From assembly GCF_001953055.1 (NCBI RefSeq), contig NZ_CP019044.1, positions 1,116,001 to 1,180,000 of the forward strand: a stretch of DNA of 64,000 bases, in the 5' to 3' direction. The notes under the pieces are model-generated. The model saw nothing but the letters and a program-made list of their open reading frames with translations. It did not search any database and had not been told where the DNA came from. Positions 53,771 through 63,625 of the stretch are shown here, piece by piece (positions within the stretch are counted from its first letter, which is position 1; each line of letters begins with the position of its first letter). Made by a program: the position numbers and the translations under genes. Origin of the DNA: Salaquimonas pukyongi. GTDB taxonomy: Bacteria > Pseudomonadota > Alphaproteobacteria > Rhizobiales > Rhizobiaceae.

Positions 53771-54229
53771 ATGCCTGACAAGCTGAATCTCCTGATCGTC
53801 GAGGCGCGTTTTTACGACGATCTTTCCAACGCCTTGCTGAAAGGTGCGCAGGCGGCAATCGAAGCTGCCGGCGCGAGCTGTGATGTCGTCACCGTGCCCG
53901 GTGCACTGGAAATTCCGGCCGCCGTCGCCTTTGCGGCCAAGGCCGCCAAGAATGGCGGCAAGGCCTATGATGGCTATGTGGCGCTCGGCGTCGTCATTCG
54001 CGGAGAGACCCATCATTTCGACATCGTGGCAAACGAATCTGCCCGTGCCCTGATGGACCTGTCGGTCAAAAAGCGCCTTGCGCTCGGCAATGGCATCATG
54101 ACCACCGAAAACGCCGAACAGGCATGGGAACGCTGTGATCCGGCCCGTCTCGACAAGGGCGGTTTTGCGGCCCGTGCGGCCCTTGCCATGATCGAGTTGA
54201 AAAACAGGCTGGGCAGCGGCAATGGCTGA
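53771..54229 (+). CDS. ribH: 6,7-Dimethyl-8-ribityllumazine synthase
   Basis: A 152-residue enzyme joining the pyrimidine and butanone-phosphate precursors. Seen: [14 protein letters not shown] and [12 protein letters not shown] with the catalytic His. Length fits the icosahedral or pentameric form. The 3' end overlaps nusB by 8 bases. Confidence 0.95.
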   Translation: MPDKLNLLIVEARFYDDLSNALLKGAQAAIEAAGASCDVVTVPGALEIPAAVAFAAKAAKNGGKAYDGYVALGVVIRGETHHFDIVANESARALMDLSVKKRLALGNGIMTTENAEQAWERCDPARLDKGGFAARAALAMIELKNRLGSGNG

Positions 54230-54746
54230 ACCGGCACCACAGCTTTCCAAGGCCGCCAACAAGCGGGGCGTTGCGCGCCTTGCGGCCGTGCAGGCGCTTT
54301 ACCAGATGGATCTGACTTCGGCCCGGCTGATGGACGTGGTTGCCGAGTTCGAGAATTTCCGCCTTGGCAAGGAAGTCGATCCCGGCGAAAGCCCAGAGAT
54401 CTATCGCGAGGCCGACCCGCAATGGTTCCGTGCCGTGCTGTCGGGTGTACTGGCAGAGCAGCGGCAAATCGATCCGGTTATCGCCAAAAACCTGCCGCCG
54501 GACTGGCCGCTTGCCCGCATTGAAACCCTGCTCAGGGCGGTGCTGAGGGCAGGGGCCTGGGAACTGATTGCCCGCAAGGATGTTCCGGCCAAAGTCGTCA
54601 TCAACGAATATGTCGATGTGGCACGCGCCTTTTTCGAGGAAGACGAGCACAAACTGGTCAACGGCGTACTCGACCGTATCGCCCGGACCAGCCGTGATGA
54701 ACTGCTTGCCGAACCGGTTTCCGGATCGCCGCAGGATGGCGAATAG
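54222..54746 (+). CDS. nusB: Transcription antitermination factor NusB
   Basis: A 174-residue all-helical RNA-binding protein acting with NusE in rRNA antitermination. Seen: the N-terminal [16 protein letters not shown] and the C-terminal [14 protein letters not shown] with [10 protein letters not shown]. Overlaps ribH, so translation is coupled. Confidence 0.95.
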   Translation: MAEPAPQLSKAANKRGVARLAAVQALYQMDLTSARLMDVVAEFENFRLGKEVDPGESPEIYREADPQWFRAVLSGVLAEQRQIDPVIAKNLPPDWPLARIETLLRAVLRAGAWELIARKDVPAKVVINEYVDVARAFFEEDEHKLVNGVLDRIARTSRDELLAEPVSGSPQDGE

Positions 54747-54776
54747 GCGGCGCAAAAACTGCAGCGGGGTGATGGT

Positions 54777-55769
54777 GTGCCGGTTGGTGAAACGCAGCTG
54801 ATCCAGAAATACCTGGCGCCGCTCGCAGCGCCCGGCGGGCTGGGCCTGACCGACGACACCGCCTGCCTGACACCGTCCCCCGGCATGGAACTGGTTTTCA
54901 CCACCGATGCCATCGTCGAGAACACCCATTTCCTGCCGGGCGATCCTCCGGCCGATATTGCGGCCAAGGCCATTGCCGTCAACCTGTCCGATCTGACCGC
55001 AAAGGGCGCTGCCCCCCTTGGCTATCTCGTGGCGCTGGTCCTGCCTGAAAGCCCGTGCGAGGACTGGTTTGCGGGTTTTGCCAAGGGGCTTTCAAGCCGC
55101 GCTCACGGAAAAATCCTCGGCGGTGATCTGGCCGTGGGCGGCGATGTGGTGTCGGTAACGGTGACCGCCATTGGCGAAGTGCCCCATGGAAAAATGGTAA
55201 AACGCAGCGGCGCACGAACCGGCGACCGGCTGTTCGTATCCGGTCCCATTGGTACCAAGGCTGCCGGGCTCAAGGCATTAACCGATAAAGCATGGACAAA
55301 GGCTGCCGGAGGCGATGACCTGGCCGAATTGATCGCAGAATACCGCGCCCCCACAACGCCCTTCAACGACATTTATGCGAGGACCATCCGCGATCACGCC
55401 TCAGCATCCATGGACGTTTCAGACGGGCTGCTCATCGATCTAGAGCGCCTGTGCGCTGCCAGCGGCGTTGGCGCGCGCGTTGAAGCAGAAGCGGTGCCGC
55501 TGCATCGGAACGTACGCCGTCTTGTCGAGGCTGGTGCCTTCACCCGTGAGCAGGCCTTTATCGGTGGCGATGACTATGTCTGCCTCTTCACCGTGCCGCA
55601 AAACAAGGCTGAAATGCTTGCCAATGCCGGTGGCATTGCCCGTTGTTACCCGGTTGGCGAGATCGTGCCGCAGGCGGAGGGCGTGCAAGTGATTGATGCG
55701 GCGGGAAAGCCCATGGCATTTGGCCGCCGGCATGGGTATGACCATTTCTCGGCGGATTCTCGGGAGTAA
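54777..55769 (+). CDS. thiL: Thiamine-monophosphate kinase
   Basis: A 330-residue PurM-like kinase forming thiamine diphosphate from the monophosphate. Seen: G-L-T-D-D-T-A, F-T-T-D-A-I-V-E-N-T-H-F, the central V-N-L-S-D-L-T-A-K-G-A-A-P and a late M-D-V-S-D-G-L-L-I-D-L. Start GTG at 54777, 30 bases after nusB. The neighbouring MFS gene begins 5 bases after its stop. Confidence 0.95.
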   Translation: MPVGETQLIQKYLAPLAAPGGLGLTDDTACLTPSPGMELVFTTDAIVENTHFLPGDPPADIAAKAIAVNLSDLTAKGAAPLGYLVALVLPESPCEDWFAGFAKGLSSRAHGKILGGDLAVGGDVVSVTVTAIGEVPHGKMVKRSGARTGDRLFVSGPIGTKAAGLKALTDKAWTKAAGGDDLAELIAEYRAPTTPFNDIYARTIRDHASASMDVSDGLLIDLERLCAASGVGARVEAEAVPLHRNVRRLVEAGAFTREQAFIGGDDYVCLFTVPQNKAEMLANAGGIARCYPVGEIVPQAEGVQVIDAAGKPMAFGRRHGYDHFSADSRE

Positions 55770-55774
55770 GGCAC

Positions 55775-56998
55775 GTGGACATGGCGGTCATCGAGGCGGA
55801 AGCTCGCGAAAACGCGGTTGCCCGCAAGAATGCAATCCTTCTGGCGGCGTGCCAGTCGGTCAATGGTGCTGCCGCGCCGCTTTCCATCGCCCTTGGCGGG
55901 GTAGTGGGCAGCTACCTGCTGGCAGCCGACAAGTCCCTGGCGACCGCACCGGTAACCGGCTTTACGGTTGGCGCTGCGATCATGTCGCTTCCTGCGGCGA
56001 TTCTGATGCGCAACATCGGCAGGCGGAACGGGTTTCGCATTGGCGCGCTGGTTGGTGCCGCCGGGATGCTGCTTGCTGTCCAGGCCATCCGCATGCAGTC
56101 CTTCTGGCTGTTTGCCTTTGCCCTGCTACTTGCCGGTGCTTCCAATGCCTTTGTTCAGCAATACCGTTTTGCCGCCGCCGACCGCGGGACGGCGGAATAC
56201 AAGCCCAAGGCGATTTCCATCGTTCTGATCGGCGGCATCGCGGCGGCGATCATCGGTCCGCAGATGATCCTGCATTTCAAGGACTATTTGCAGCCAATAC
56301 CGTTCGCTGGTGCGTTTTTGTGGGGCACCGGGCTGTTTTTGGCCAGTATTTTGATCATCCAGTTCATGGCGCCCGGCCATCCGCCGAAATCGGCGGAGGA
56401 ACTGGCCAACAAGCCGCAGCGCCCGCTGCTGGAAATCATGGCCCAGCCGCGTTTCATCGTGGCGGTTATGTGCGGTACGTCAGCCTATGCGCTGATGTCC
56501 TACGTCATGACGGCTGCCCCCCTTGCGATGATTGCCTGCGGCTTTGATATCAATGATGCGACCTGGGGCATCCAGTGGCATGTGATGGCCATGTTTGCGC
56601 CAAGCTTCGTTACCGGCCACCTGATCGCCCGCTTCGGCAAGGAGCGCATCGTGGCCATCGGTCTTTTCATTCTCGTCGCCTGTGCCATTGTGGCGCTCAA
56701 CGGCATTTCGCTTGCCCATTTCTATCTTGCGCTCATCCTGCTTGGCGTTGGCTGGAACTTCGGTTTTATCGGCGCGACCGCCATGATTACCGACACCTAT
56801 GAACCGCACGAAAAAAACAAGGCACAGGGCGCCAACGATCTTGTGCTGTTCGGAACGGTTGCCCTGGCAAGCCTGATGTCGGGTATCTCGCTGAACAACA
56901 TGGGATGGGATTTCATCAACTGGATCGTGTTCCCGATTGTTGCCCTCTGCCTTGTCAGCCTCTGGTGGCTGAAGGGTAGGGGCAAGGCCACGGCATAA
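55775..56998 (+). CDS. MFS transporter
   Basis: A 407-residue inner-membrane protein with about 12 helices. A cytoplasmic motif after helix 2 reads R-N-I-G-R-R-N-G-F-R, a variant of the MFS G-x-x-x-D-R-x-G-R-R loop. GTG at 55775 or ATG at 55781 can start it. It sits directly behind thiL; this neighbour pair recurs in the order, but the substrate is unknown. Confidence 0.88.
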   Translation: MDMAVIEAEARENAVARKNAILLAACQSVNGAAAPLSIALGGVVGSYLLAADKSLATAPVTGFTVGAAIMSLPAAILMRNIGRRNGFRIGALVGAAGMLLAVQAIRMQSFWLFAFALLLAGASNAFVQQYRFAAADRGTAEYKPKAISIVLIGGIAAAIIGPQMILHFKDYLQPIPFAGAFLWGTGLFLASILIIQFMAPGHPPKSAEELANKPQRPLLEIMAQPRFIVAVMCGTSAYALMSYVMTAAPLAMIACGFDINDATWGIQWHVMAMFAPSFVTGHLIARFGKERIVAIGLFILVACAIVALNGISLAHFYLALILLGVGWNFGFIGATAMITDTYEPHEKNKAQGANDLVLFGTVALASLMSGISLNNMGWDFINWIVFPIVALCLVSLWWLKGRGKATA

Positions 56999-57012
56999 AG
57001 GCGCAAGCTGCG

Positions 57013-57984
57013 ATGGCCTATCATTCTGTCCAGGTTACGGTTCCCAAAAAGTCGGTCGATGACGTTCTCAAACGCTCCGAGCGCAAGGGCGTTTCAGTCA
57101 GCGGCATCTCCGCCGTCAAGGGGCCTGCCCGCACAATAACCTTTCTGACAGCCCCCGACGCCCAGCAGTCCCTGCTGGACGATCTTCAGACTGCTTGCAA
57201 CAAGCTCGACGATTGGCAGATTGCCATCATGCCGGTCGATGCTGTGGTGATGAAGTCGGGCAAGCAGTCCGATGGCGACAATGCGCAAAGCCGGGAAGAG
57301 CTGCTCGACGAAATCTCCCGCGGTGCGCGCCTGAATCCCACCTATTTCGCACTCGTGTTCGTATCCGCCATTGTCGCCGGGCTCGGCATGATCGCAAACA
57401 ACGTCGCGGCCATCATCGGCGCCATGGTGATCGCGCCGCTGCTTGGCCCGGTACTTGCCTCCATTCTCGGCGTTTCGCTGGGGGACAGAAAGCTGATCGC
57501 CAAGGCTGCGCTCGCCAGTGCCAGCGGCATCGCGCTTGCCATTGCCACCGGCGCGGTGATGGGGCTGCTGCTTCATCCCGATCTTGGCCAGCCGGAACTG
57601 GCCCGCCGCGGCGCGGTCGGTTTTGAGGATATGGCGCTGGCATTGGCCGCCGGTATTGCCGCCGCCTTGTCGATCACCGCCGGCGTTTCGGCAGCTCTGG
57701 TCGGGGTCATGGTGGCGGTGGCCCTGCTGCCGCCGGCAGCGGCCATCGGCATTTTTGCCGGCAATGGCGATCTGCCGCTGGCATTGGGGGCGGCGCTGCT
57801 GCTTGCAGTCAATCTGAGCGCACTGTTTCTTTCAGGCCAGATCGTTTTCCTGGTGCGCGGCATCAAACCCAGAACCTGGTACATGCGCAAGAAGGCGGAG
57901 CAGTCCTTCAAGGTCAGCCTGCTTGCATGGAGCGTCCTGATGCTTGTCCTGCTGACGCTCATCTGGTTCGAATTCAAGGCCTGA
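57013..57984 (+). CDS. DUF389 (TIGR00341-like) membrane protein
   Basis: A 323-residue protein. The first 90 residues form a soluble alpha/beta domain; then come six or seven helices with the family core A-G-L-G-M-I-A-N-N-V-A-A-I-I-G-A-M-V-I-A-P-L-L-G-P split over two helices. The role of the family is undefined. It starts 14 bases after the MFS stop. Confidence 0.88.
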   Translation: MAYHSVQVTVPKKSVDDVLKRSERKGVSVSGISAVKGPARTITFLTAPDAQQSLLDDLQTACNKLDDWQIAIMPVDAVVMKSGKQSDGDNAQSREELLDEISRGARLNPTYFALVFVSAIVAGLGMIANNVAAIIGAMVIAPLLGPVLASILGVSLGDRKLIAKAALASASGIALAIATGAVMGLLLHPDLGQPELARRGAVGFEDMALALAAGIAAALSITAGVSAALVGVMVAVALLPPAAAIGIFAGNGDLPLALGAALLLAVNLSALFLSGQIVFLVRGIKPRTWYMRKKAEQSFKVSLLAWSVLMLVLLTLIWFEFKA

Positions 57985-58093
57985 TACCCCGGCAAAATCG
58001 GCGTTACGCCTGAACGGGCCGTTCAGTACCCGTTCAGCCTGCCGGTTTCATGATGTCCCGGAAAGCAAACCCGTTTGCCACGAGGAGACCATC

Positions 58094-58660
58094 ATGCTCA
58101 CACGACGTTATCTTGTTCTGTCATCGGCAGCTGCAGCATTTGCTGCCGCTGTGCCCGGCACGGCCTTTGCCCAGCATGCCCCGACCGCCGACCAGATTGA
58201 GCGCTCGCTGTCTGCTGCTCCGCGCAAGCGCCTGCGCCGTCAGGACCGTGTTGAACGCCGCGAACTCAAGCGCCGCCGCGATTTGCGCATCGCAGCGCCT
58301 TCCATCGATATCCAGGCGATCAATTTCGAGTTCGGTTCCGCCCGCATCCCCCGTGAAGAGCGCTGGAAGGTTGAGGAAATCGCGATTGCCATGCGGCGTA
58401 TCCTGCGGCGCAACCGGGATGAAATCTTTCTGATCGAAGGCCACACCGATGCCGTAGGGTCGCGCTATTCAAACCAGCTGTTGTCGGAACGCCGGGCAGC
58501 CAGCCTCAGGCGGGTGCTGGTACGCCGCTTCGGCATCGATCCCTACGCGCTGGAAACCATCGGTTATGGCGAAGACTACCTGCTCGTTCCCACCTCCGCG
58601 CCTGAATGGCGCAACCGCAGGGTTACCCTGCGCCGGGTTACCGATTTCGTGATCCGCTGA
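58094..58660 (+). CDS. OmpA-family periplasmic protein
   Basis: A 188-residue protein: signal peptide (L-T-R-R-Y-L-V-L-S-S-A-A-A-A-F, cleavage near A-F-A), a basic segment rich in Arg (about 30-75), and an OmpA/Pal peptidoglycan-binding domain (about 80-188) with N-F-E-F-G-S-A-R-I, E-G-H-T-D-A-V-G-S and L-S-E-R-R-A-A-S-L. No lipobox. It likely anchors an envelope function to murein. Confidence 0.88.
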   Translation: MLTRRYLVLSSAAAAFAAAVPGTAFAQHAPTADQIERSLSAAPRKRLRRQDRVERRELKRRRDLRIAAPSIDIQAINFEFGSARIPREERWKVEEIAIAMRRILRRNRDEIFLIEGHTDAVGSRYSNQLLSERRAASLRRVLVRRFGIDPYALETIGYGEDYLLVPTSAPEWRNRRVTLRRVTDFVIR

Positions 58661-58916
58661 TCGTCCACAGGTAAACCGGCCCCTTCCAAAGGCTACCCCT
58701 CAAAGCCTTGCAAACCGCGAATTTTCGGTTAAAACGCGCGCTGACGCAGCCGGTTTGTCCAAAACCGGCTGCTGATCTATGGGGAAAGGCCGCCCGAACC
58801 CGAAGCAAGTCCCGAAGCATGTCGGGAAGCACGTCCCGGGCAAGCGGGGAAAGCGGCTTTTCAGCCCTGTTGGAATGACCTTTCTTTCGGGGAAAAGAAC
58901 AAGAGGATTCTCGACC

Positions 58917-61061
58917 ATGACTGCTGTTTATCTGGCAATCGCCGCTGGCGTATTGTCCATTGTTTACGGCATCTGGGCTACCATGTCGGTAATGAGTGCC
59001 GACGCCGGTAATAGCCGGATGCAGGAAATCGCTGGTTACATCCAGGAAGGCGCACAAGCCTACCTGACCCGCCAGTACATGACCATTGCCATTGTCGGCA
59101 TCGTCGTCTTCGCCATCGTAGCCTGGCTGCTTGGTATTCTGACCGCCATCGGCTTTGCAATCGGCGCCATTTTGTCGGGCATTGCCGGTTTCATCGGCAT
59201 GCTGGTTTCGGTCCGTGCCAATGTGCGCACCGCCCAGGCCGCATCCCAGAGCCTTGGCGCAGGACTTGATGTCGCCTTCAAGGCGGGCGCGGTAACGGGC
59301 CTGCTGGTTGCCGGTCTCGCCCTGCTGGGCGTTGCCGTATACTTCTGGTACCTGACCGGTCCTGCAGGCTTTGCGCCTACTGACCGCACGGTGATCGATG
59401 CCATGGTGGCACTGGGTTTCGGCGCTTCGCTGATCTCGATCTTTGCCCGTCTGGGCGGCGGTATCTTCACCAAGGGTGCAGATGTCGGCGGCGACCTGGT
59501 CGGCAAGGTTGAGGCCGGTATTCCCGAGGATGACCCGCGCAACCCGGCCACCATCGCCGACAATGTGGGCGACAACGTTGGCGATTGCGCCGGCATGGCC
59601 GCCGACCTCTTCGAAACCTATGCGGTGACCGTGGTTGCCACCATGGTGCTGGCATCGATCTTCTTCACCGGTGAAGCAGCCAACATGCTGATGGTCTTCC
59701 CGCTGATGATCGGCGCAGTTTGCGTTGTCACGTCCATCATCGGAACCTTCTTTGTCCGCCTGGGCTCCAACAACTCCATCATGGGTGCCCTTTACAAGGG
59801 CTTTATTGCCACCGCTGTTCTGTCAGCCGTCGCGCTGGTGGGCATTGTCTGGCTGTGGCTCGGCATGGATACCCAGTTCACCGCAGGAACCGGCGAGGAC
59901 GCTCGCACCTTCCTCGGCCGTCACCTGATGTATTGCGGCTTTATCGGCCTCATCATCACCGGCCTGATCATCTGGATCACCGAATACTATACCGGTGTTG
60001 GCTACCGCCCGGTCCGTTCGATCTCACAGGCTTCTGTGACCGGCCACGGCACGAACGTCATTCAGGGTCTGGCCGTATCGCTTGAATCAACCGCGCTGCC
60101 TGCGCTGGTTGTGATCGCCGGTATCATCGCCACCTATGCACTGGCCGGCCTGTTCGGCATCGCCATTGCGGTTGCCACCATGCTGGCACTGGCCGGTTTC
60201 GTGGTTGCGCTCGATGCCTTTGGCCCGGTAACCGACAACGCCGGCGGCATCGCCGAAATGTCGGAACTGCCGGCTGAAGTGCGCGTCACCACCGATGCGC
60301 TGGATGCCGTGGGCAACACCACCAAGGCGGTTACCAAGGGCTATGCCATCGGTTCGGCCGGTCTTGGCGCGCTGGTGCTGTTTGCTGCCTATACCGAAGA
60401 CCTGAAATTCTTCGCGTCCCAGGCAACAGCCGGTTCCTTCTTCGAAGGCGTTTCCGTCGACTTCTCGCTGTCCAACCCCTATGTGGTGGTCGGTCTGCTG
60501 TTCGGCGGTCTGCTGCCTTATCTTTTCGGCGGCATCTCCATGACGGCAGTTGGCCGTGCAGGCGGTGCGGTTGTTGAGGAAGTGCGCAGGCAGTTCAAGG
60601 AAAAGCCGGGCATCATGAAAGGCACCGAAAAGCCGGATTACGGCCGTGCCGTCGATATGCTCACAAAAGCGGCCATCCGCGAAATGATCGTACCGTCCAT
60701 GCTGCCGGTGCTGTCGCCGATTGTCTGCTTCTACGTGATCTACTGGATCACCGGCTCGAAGGCGGACGCCTTTGCTGCGCTGGGCGCCATGCTGCTCGGC
60801 GTGATCGTAACCGGGTTTTTCGTGGCCGTTTCCATGACCGCCGGTGGCGGTGCTTGGGACAACGCCAAGAAATCCTTCGAGGACGGTTTCATCGACAAGG
60901 ACGGCGTAAAGCATGAAAAGGGCGGCGAAGCCCACAAGGCTTCGGTAACCGGCGATACCGTCGGCGATCCCTACAAGGATACCGCCGGGCCTGCCGTCAA
61001 CCCGATGATCAAGATCACCAACATCGTGGCGCTGCTGCTGCTGGCGGTTCTTGCACACTAG
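58917..61061 (+). CDS. hppA: Membrane-bound proton-pumping pyrophosphatase
   Basis: A 714-residue protein with about 15-16 helices that pumps H+ using pyrophosphate hydrolysis. Seen: the pyrophosphate site [16 protein letters not shown] and [11 protein letters not shown]. The stretch G-N-T-T-K-A has Lys where potassium-dependent enzymes have Ala, so this is the K+-independent type. The start at 58917 has AGAGGA upstream; an earlier in-frame ATG would add a basic, non-family tail. A terminator follows. Confidence 0.96.
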   Translation: MTAVYLAIAAGVLSIVYGIWATMSVMSADAGNSRMQEIAGYIQEGAQAYLTRQYMTIAIVGIVVFAIVAWLLGILTAIGFAIGAILSGIAGFIGMLVSVRANVRTAQAASQSLGAGLDVAFKAGAVTGLLVAGLALLGVAVYFWYLTGPAGFAPTDRTVIDAMVALGFGASLISIFARLGGGIFTKGADVGGDLVGKVEAGIPEDDPRNPATIADNVGDNVGDCAGMAADLFETYAVTVVATMVLASIFFTGEAANMLMVFPLMIGAVCVVTSIIGTFFVRLGSNNSIMGALYKGFIATAVLSAVALVGIVWLWLGMDTQFTAGTGEDARTFLGRHLMYCGFIGLIITGLIIWITEYYTGVGYRPVRSISQASVTGHGTNVIQGLAVSLESTALPALVVIAGIIATYALAGLFGIAIAVATMLALAGFVVALDAFGPVTDNAGGIAEMSELPAEVRVTTDALDAVGNTTKAVTKGYAIGSAGLGALVLFAAYTEDLKFFASQATAGSFFEGVSVDFSLSNPYVVVGLLFGGLLPYLFGGISMTAVGRAGGAVVEEVRRQFKEKPGIMKGTEKPDYGRAVDMLTKAAIREMIVPSMLPVLSPIVCFYVIYWITGSKADAFAALGAMLLGVIVTGFFVAVSMTAGGGAWDNAKKSFEDGFIDKDGVKHEKGGEAHKASVTGDTVGDPYKDTAGPAVNPMIKITNIVALLLLAVLAH

Positions 61062-61189
61062 GGCAATTCAGGTTTCGCCGGAATTGGTGAAACCTGGATG
61101 CGCAAACAAATCTGCAGGTTAAACCGCCGTCGCGTTTCCTGCGAAACGTGAAACGATCAGATTGGTATTGATCGCAAGAAACGAAAAAA

Positions 61190-61220
61190 CCCCGCCGGAC
61201 GCTGTTCCGGCGGGGTTTTT
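61190..61220. terminator. Bidirectional Rho-independent terminator after hppA
   Basis: AAAAAA, CCCCGCCGGA, six-base loop, TCCGGCGGGG, TTTTT. A weaker CAGGTTTC/GAAACCTG hairpin lies at 61069-61096. Confidence 0.9.
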
Positions 61221-61239
61221 GTTACAATGTACAAAGAGG

Positions 61240-61550
61240 CTAGAGCGTGTCCGGTTTAAATTAAAGCAGTTTGCATGGATGGATTTTTCGTTTCCGGCAA
61301 GCAGAACACCGCAGCGCGGTGCCTTGCCACCTTGCGAGGGTTTCGACGAAGCCAAGGTGGAAAAGACACCACAGCCGGTGCAATACCATGTTGAATGCCT
61401 TTTGTTCTGCAATCGTCTGAACCTGGTTCCCGGGCCTTCGGACCGCGTTGCAAAACGCTGACAGTGCCTGCCCTGCGCCGCATTTTCCTCCTTGCCGAAG
61501 ACCAAACGCCCGGCGCTCAAACGATTCCATTCAAGCCGGACACGCTCTAG
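61240..61550. repeat. MITE-like 311-bp repeat element
   Basis: Bounded by a perfect 15-bp terminal inverted repeat: CTAGAGCGTGTCCGG at 61240-61254 and its reverse complement at 61536-61550. The ends resemble the AGAGC-x-TGTCCGG intergenic repeats common in Hyphomicrobiales genomes. It has no transposase. The right end reaches into bamE and supplies its TAG stop (61547-61549). Confidence 0.75.
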
Positions 61551-62065
61551 AAATTGTCACTGGGCTCGCCGACCGCCGGTGGTGCCGCAGTGATGCCTTT
61601 TTTGCTGGGTGAAAGAATTCGGCCCAGCAGTGTCTGTTCCTTGCCGCCCGTCGGGGTGGTCCGGGAGATGAAGTCGAACACCTTGCCGTCCTTCAGCCCG
61701 TAATCGGCCACCTGAACGACGATGCCTTCTTCATCGAAATAGATTGCCAGCACCCGCTGGTCGACCAGTTTGAACTTCTGGAACGCCAGTTTGCGCTGCC
61801 GCTTCTGGGTGATGTAGTAAAACACCTCATTGTCGAAGGTGCCGGTCGTCGACGGTGAGCCGAGAGCAAGCAAAACCTGTTCGCGGCTTGAGCCCACAGG
61901 CACCAGCGCGATTTCTTCCTCGCCGATGACAGGGCCGTTGGTAACCACATCCGCCGTGTTGCAGGCACCGAGCATCAAGGTTGCTGCCAGGGCCATGGCA
62001 GCGCAACCGCTGCGCACCACGTTCGATCTGTTTGCCGGTCGGTTGATCATATTGTTTGAAAGCAT
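61547..62065 (-). CDS. bamE: Outer membrane assembly factor BamE (SmpA/OmlA)
   Basis: A 172-residue lipoprotein: signal with lipobox L-M-L-G-A-C (Cys35), then the BamE fold (about 50-140) with R-E-Q-V-L-L-A-L-G-S-P-S-T-T-G and E-V-F-Y-Y-I, and a polar tail. It assists the BamA complex, which would serve the autotransporter in this window too. The stop codon lies in the inverted repeat of the adjacent element, so the very C-terminus may have been reshaped by it. Divergent from the next gene, with a shared promoter region of about 180 bases. Confidence 0.9.
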   Translation of the reverse strand: MLSNNMINRPANRSNVVRSGCAAMALAATLMLGACNTADVVTNGPVIGEEEIALVPVGSSREQVLLALGSPSTTGTFDNEVFYYITQKRQRKLAFQKFKLVDQRVLAIYFDEEGIVVQVADYGLKDGKVFDFISRTTPTGGKEQTLLGRILSPSKKGITAAPPAVGEPSDNF

Positions 62066-62248
62066 TGAAATTCGTGCCTGCCGCCTTACAAGGGCTGTCG
62101 CTACGCCAATAGGGTGTCCGAATTGTGGACGCAGTACATGAGGCGGCGAAAAAGTTCAACCGGGCTTGTTGATGGGCAGCAAGCTGCCGGCAATTTCGAT
62201 CCTGTCCGTGAATTCATGACCTGGAGCGACAAACAAGGTGGCGGATGC

Positions 62249-62833
62249 ATGATCCTGAACTCGTTCAACAAAAGCCAGCCCCCAGAGGTGCCGCAGATGC
62301 TCTATTCGGCAGTCGTTGAGCAGGCCCGGCAACCGGCCTTCTTTCTTCATCATGGCTTTGCCGACACGGTGACGGGACGCTTCGACTGCCTGGCGCTGCA
62401 TCTGTACCTTTTCACCCGCCGGCTGGTGGCTGACCCCCATCCGCTTGCTGCAAGCCTCAATCAGGAAGTCTTTGACCACTTCGTGCGCGACACCGATCGT
62501 GCCCTGCGTGAACTGGGGGTTGGAGACACCAGTGTGGCAAAGCGCAACAAGAAGCTGTTGCGCGGGTTTTACGCCATGGTCGACGAACTTGGCGCGCCGC
62601 TCGGTAATGGCGATGAGACCCTGCTGGCAGAAACGCTCGCTGCACGCTTCAAAGAACACGAGGGAGATCAGGCAACGTTCGATGCATCCGTCATTGCCCG
62701 CTACACCCTGGACTGCGCAGAGCATCTGCAGGCGCAGGACATGGAGGCCATTCTCGCCGGGCGGTTGACCTGGCCCGATGTGCCGCCACGCAAGGGCCGA
62801 CACGCAAGAAATGACCGTACCACAAGGCGCTGA
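62249..62833 (+). CDS. Ubiquinol-cytochrome c chaperone family protein
   Basis: A 194-residue protein of the CBP3/UQCC1 family, linked to assembly of the cytochrome bc1 complex. Seen: V-V-E-Q-A-R-Q-P-A-F-F, D-T-V-T-G-R-F-D-C-L-A-L-H-L-Y-L and L-N-Q-E-V-F-D-H-F-V-R-D-T-D-R-A-L-R-E-L-G-V-G-D. The start at 62249 matches the family start; in-frame ATGs upstream add an unrelated segment. Followed after 31 bases by the DUF177 gene. Confidence 0.9.
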   Translation: MILNSFNKSQPPEVPQMLYSAVVEQARQPAFFLHHGFADTVTGRFDCLALHLYLFTRRLVADPHPLAASLNQEVFDHFVRDTDRALRELGVGDTSVAKRNKKLLRGFYAMVDELGAPLGNGDETLLAETLAARFKEHEGDQATFDASVIARYTLDCAEHLQAQDMEAILAGRLTWPDVPPRKGRHARNDRTTRR

Positions 62834-62864
62834 TATTGCTGCGGCCGGCTGAGGGAGACTGGAG

Positions 62865-63422
62865 ATGACTGTAAAAAAAGCGGGGCCGGCGCCTTCCATG
62901 CCCGTTCAGGTGAACGTACTGCCCTCAAAAGGCATGAGCATACCGGTTAGCGCAAATGAAGCCGAACGGGCCTGGCTGGCGCAGCAGGCGGGGGTGGAAA
63001 GCGTTGAAACCTTCAGGGCGGACTTGACGCTCAAGCGCTGGCAGCGCGACGGCGTGAAACTGTCGGGAAACCTCCGCGCGGACCTCACACAGGCCTGCAT
63101 CGTCACCCTGGAGCCGGTGGCAGGGCATGCCGAGGAGACGATTGAACGCACTTTCGTGCCGCCGGATTCAAGGCTGGCAAAACCACGGCTCAACAGCGAC
63201 GGGGAATGGCTGCTCGATGCCGAGGGCGCCGACCCGCCCGATGTACTGGAAGCCGATACACTGGAGATCTGGGGCGTGCTGCTTGAGCATTTCCTGCTGG
63301 CCATCGACCCGTTTCCCCGGGCACCGGGCGCCGTCTTCAACGAGGCCGAAAACCCGCAAGCAGAAGATGACAGGCCGCCTTCGCCCTTCGCGGTGCTGAA
63401 CAAGCTCAAGCGGCCGGACTGA
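62865..63422 (+). CDS. YceD/DUF177 family protein
   Basis: A 185-residue protein. The central pattern L-S-G-N-L-R-A-D-L-T-Q-A-C-I-V-T-L-E-P and the C-terminal A-D-T-L-E-I-W-G-V-L-L-E-H-F-L-L fit DUF177, linked in bacteria and plants to 23S rRNA accumulation. The usual partner rpmF is not here; plsX follows, as in the common YceD-(rpmF)-plsX order. Confidence 0.9.
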   Translation: MTVKKAGPAPSMPVQVNVLPSKGMSIPVSANEAERAWLAQQAGVESVETFRADLTLKRWQRDGVKLSGNLRADLTQACIVTLEPVAGHAEETIERTFVPPDSRLAKPRLNSDGEWLLDAEGADPPDVLEADTLEIWGVLLEHFLLAIDPFPRAPGAVFNEAENPQAEDDRPPSPFAVLNKLKRPD

Positions 63423-63625
63423 ACCACAAATCTGACTGGGCAGGAAAATCTGCTTACGCCGTTCAGCCGGGCCTGCCCTCCTGCAAGGGGTAGCGAAGAG
63501 ATCGCCATCCCAAGCTTGATCCCCCTGTGCCAAACGGCTAATGGCTATGGCCCGCGTCTTTTCGGCCGTTCGTTTCCGGCTTTCGTGGCGCTGGGCATCA
63601 ATTGGGAACTCTCGGTAGAGCCAGA

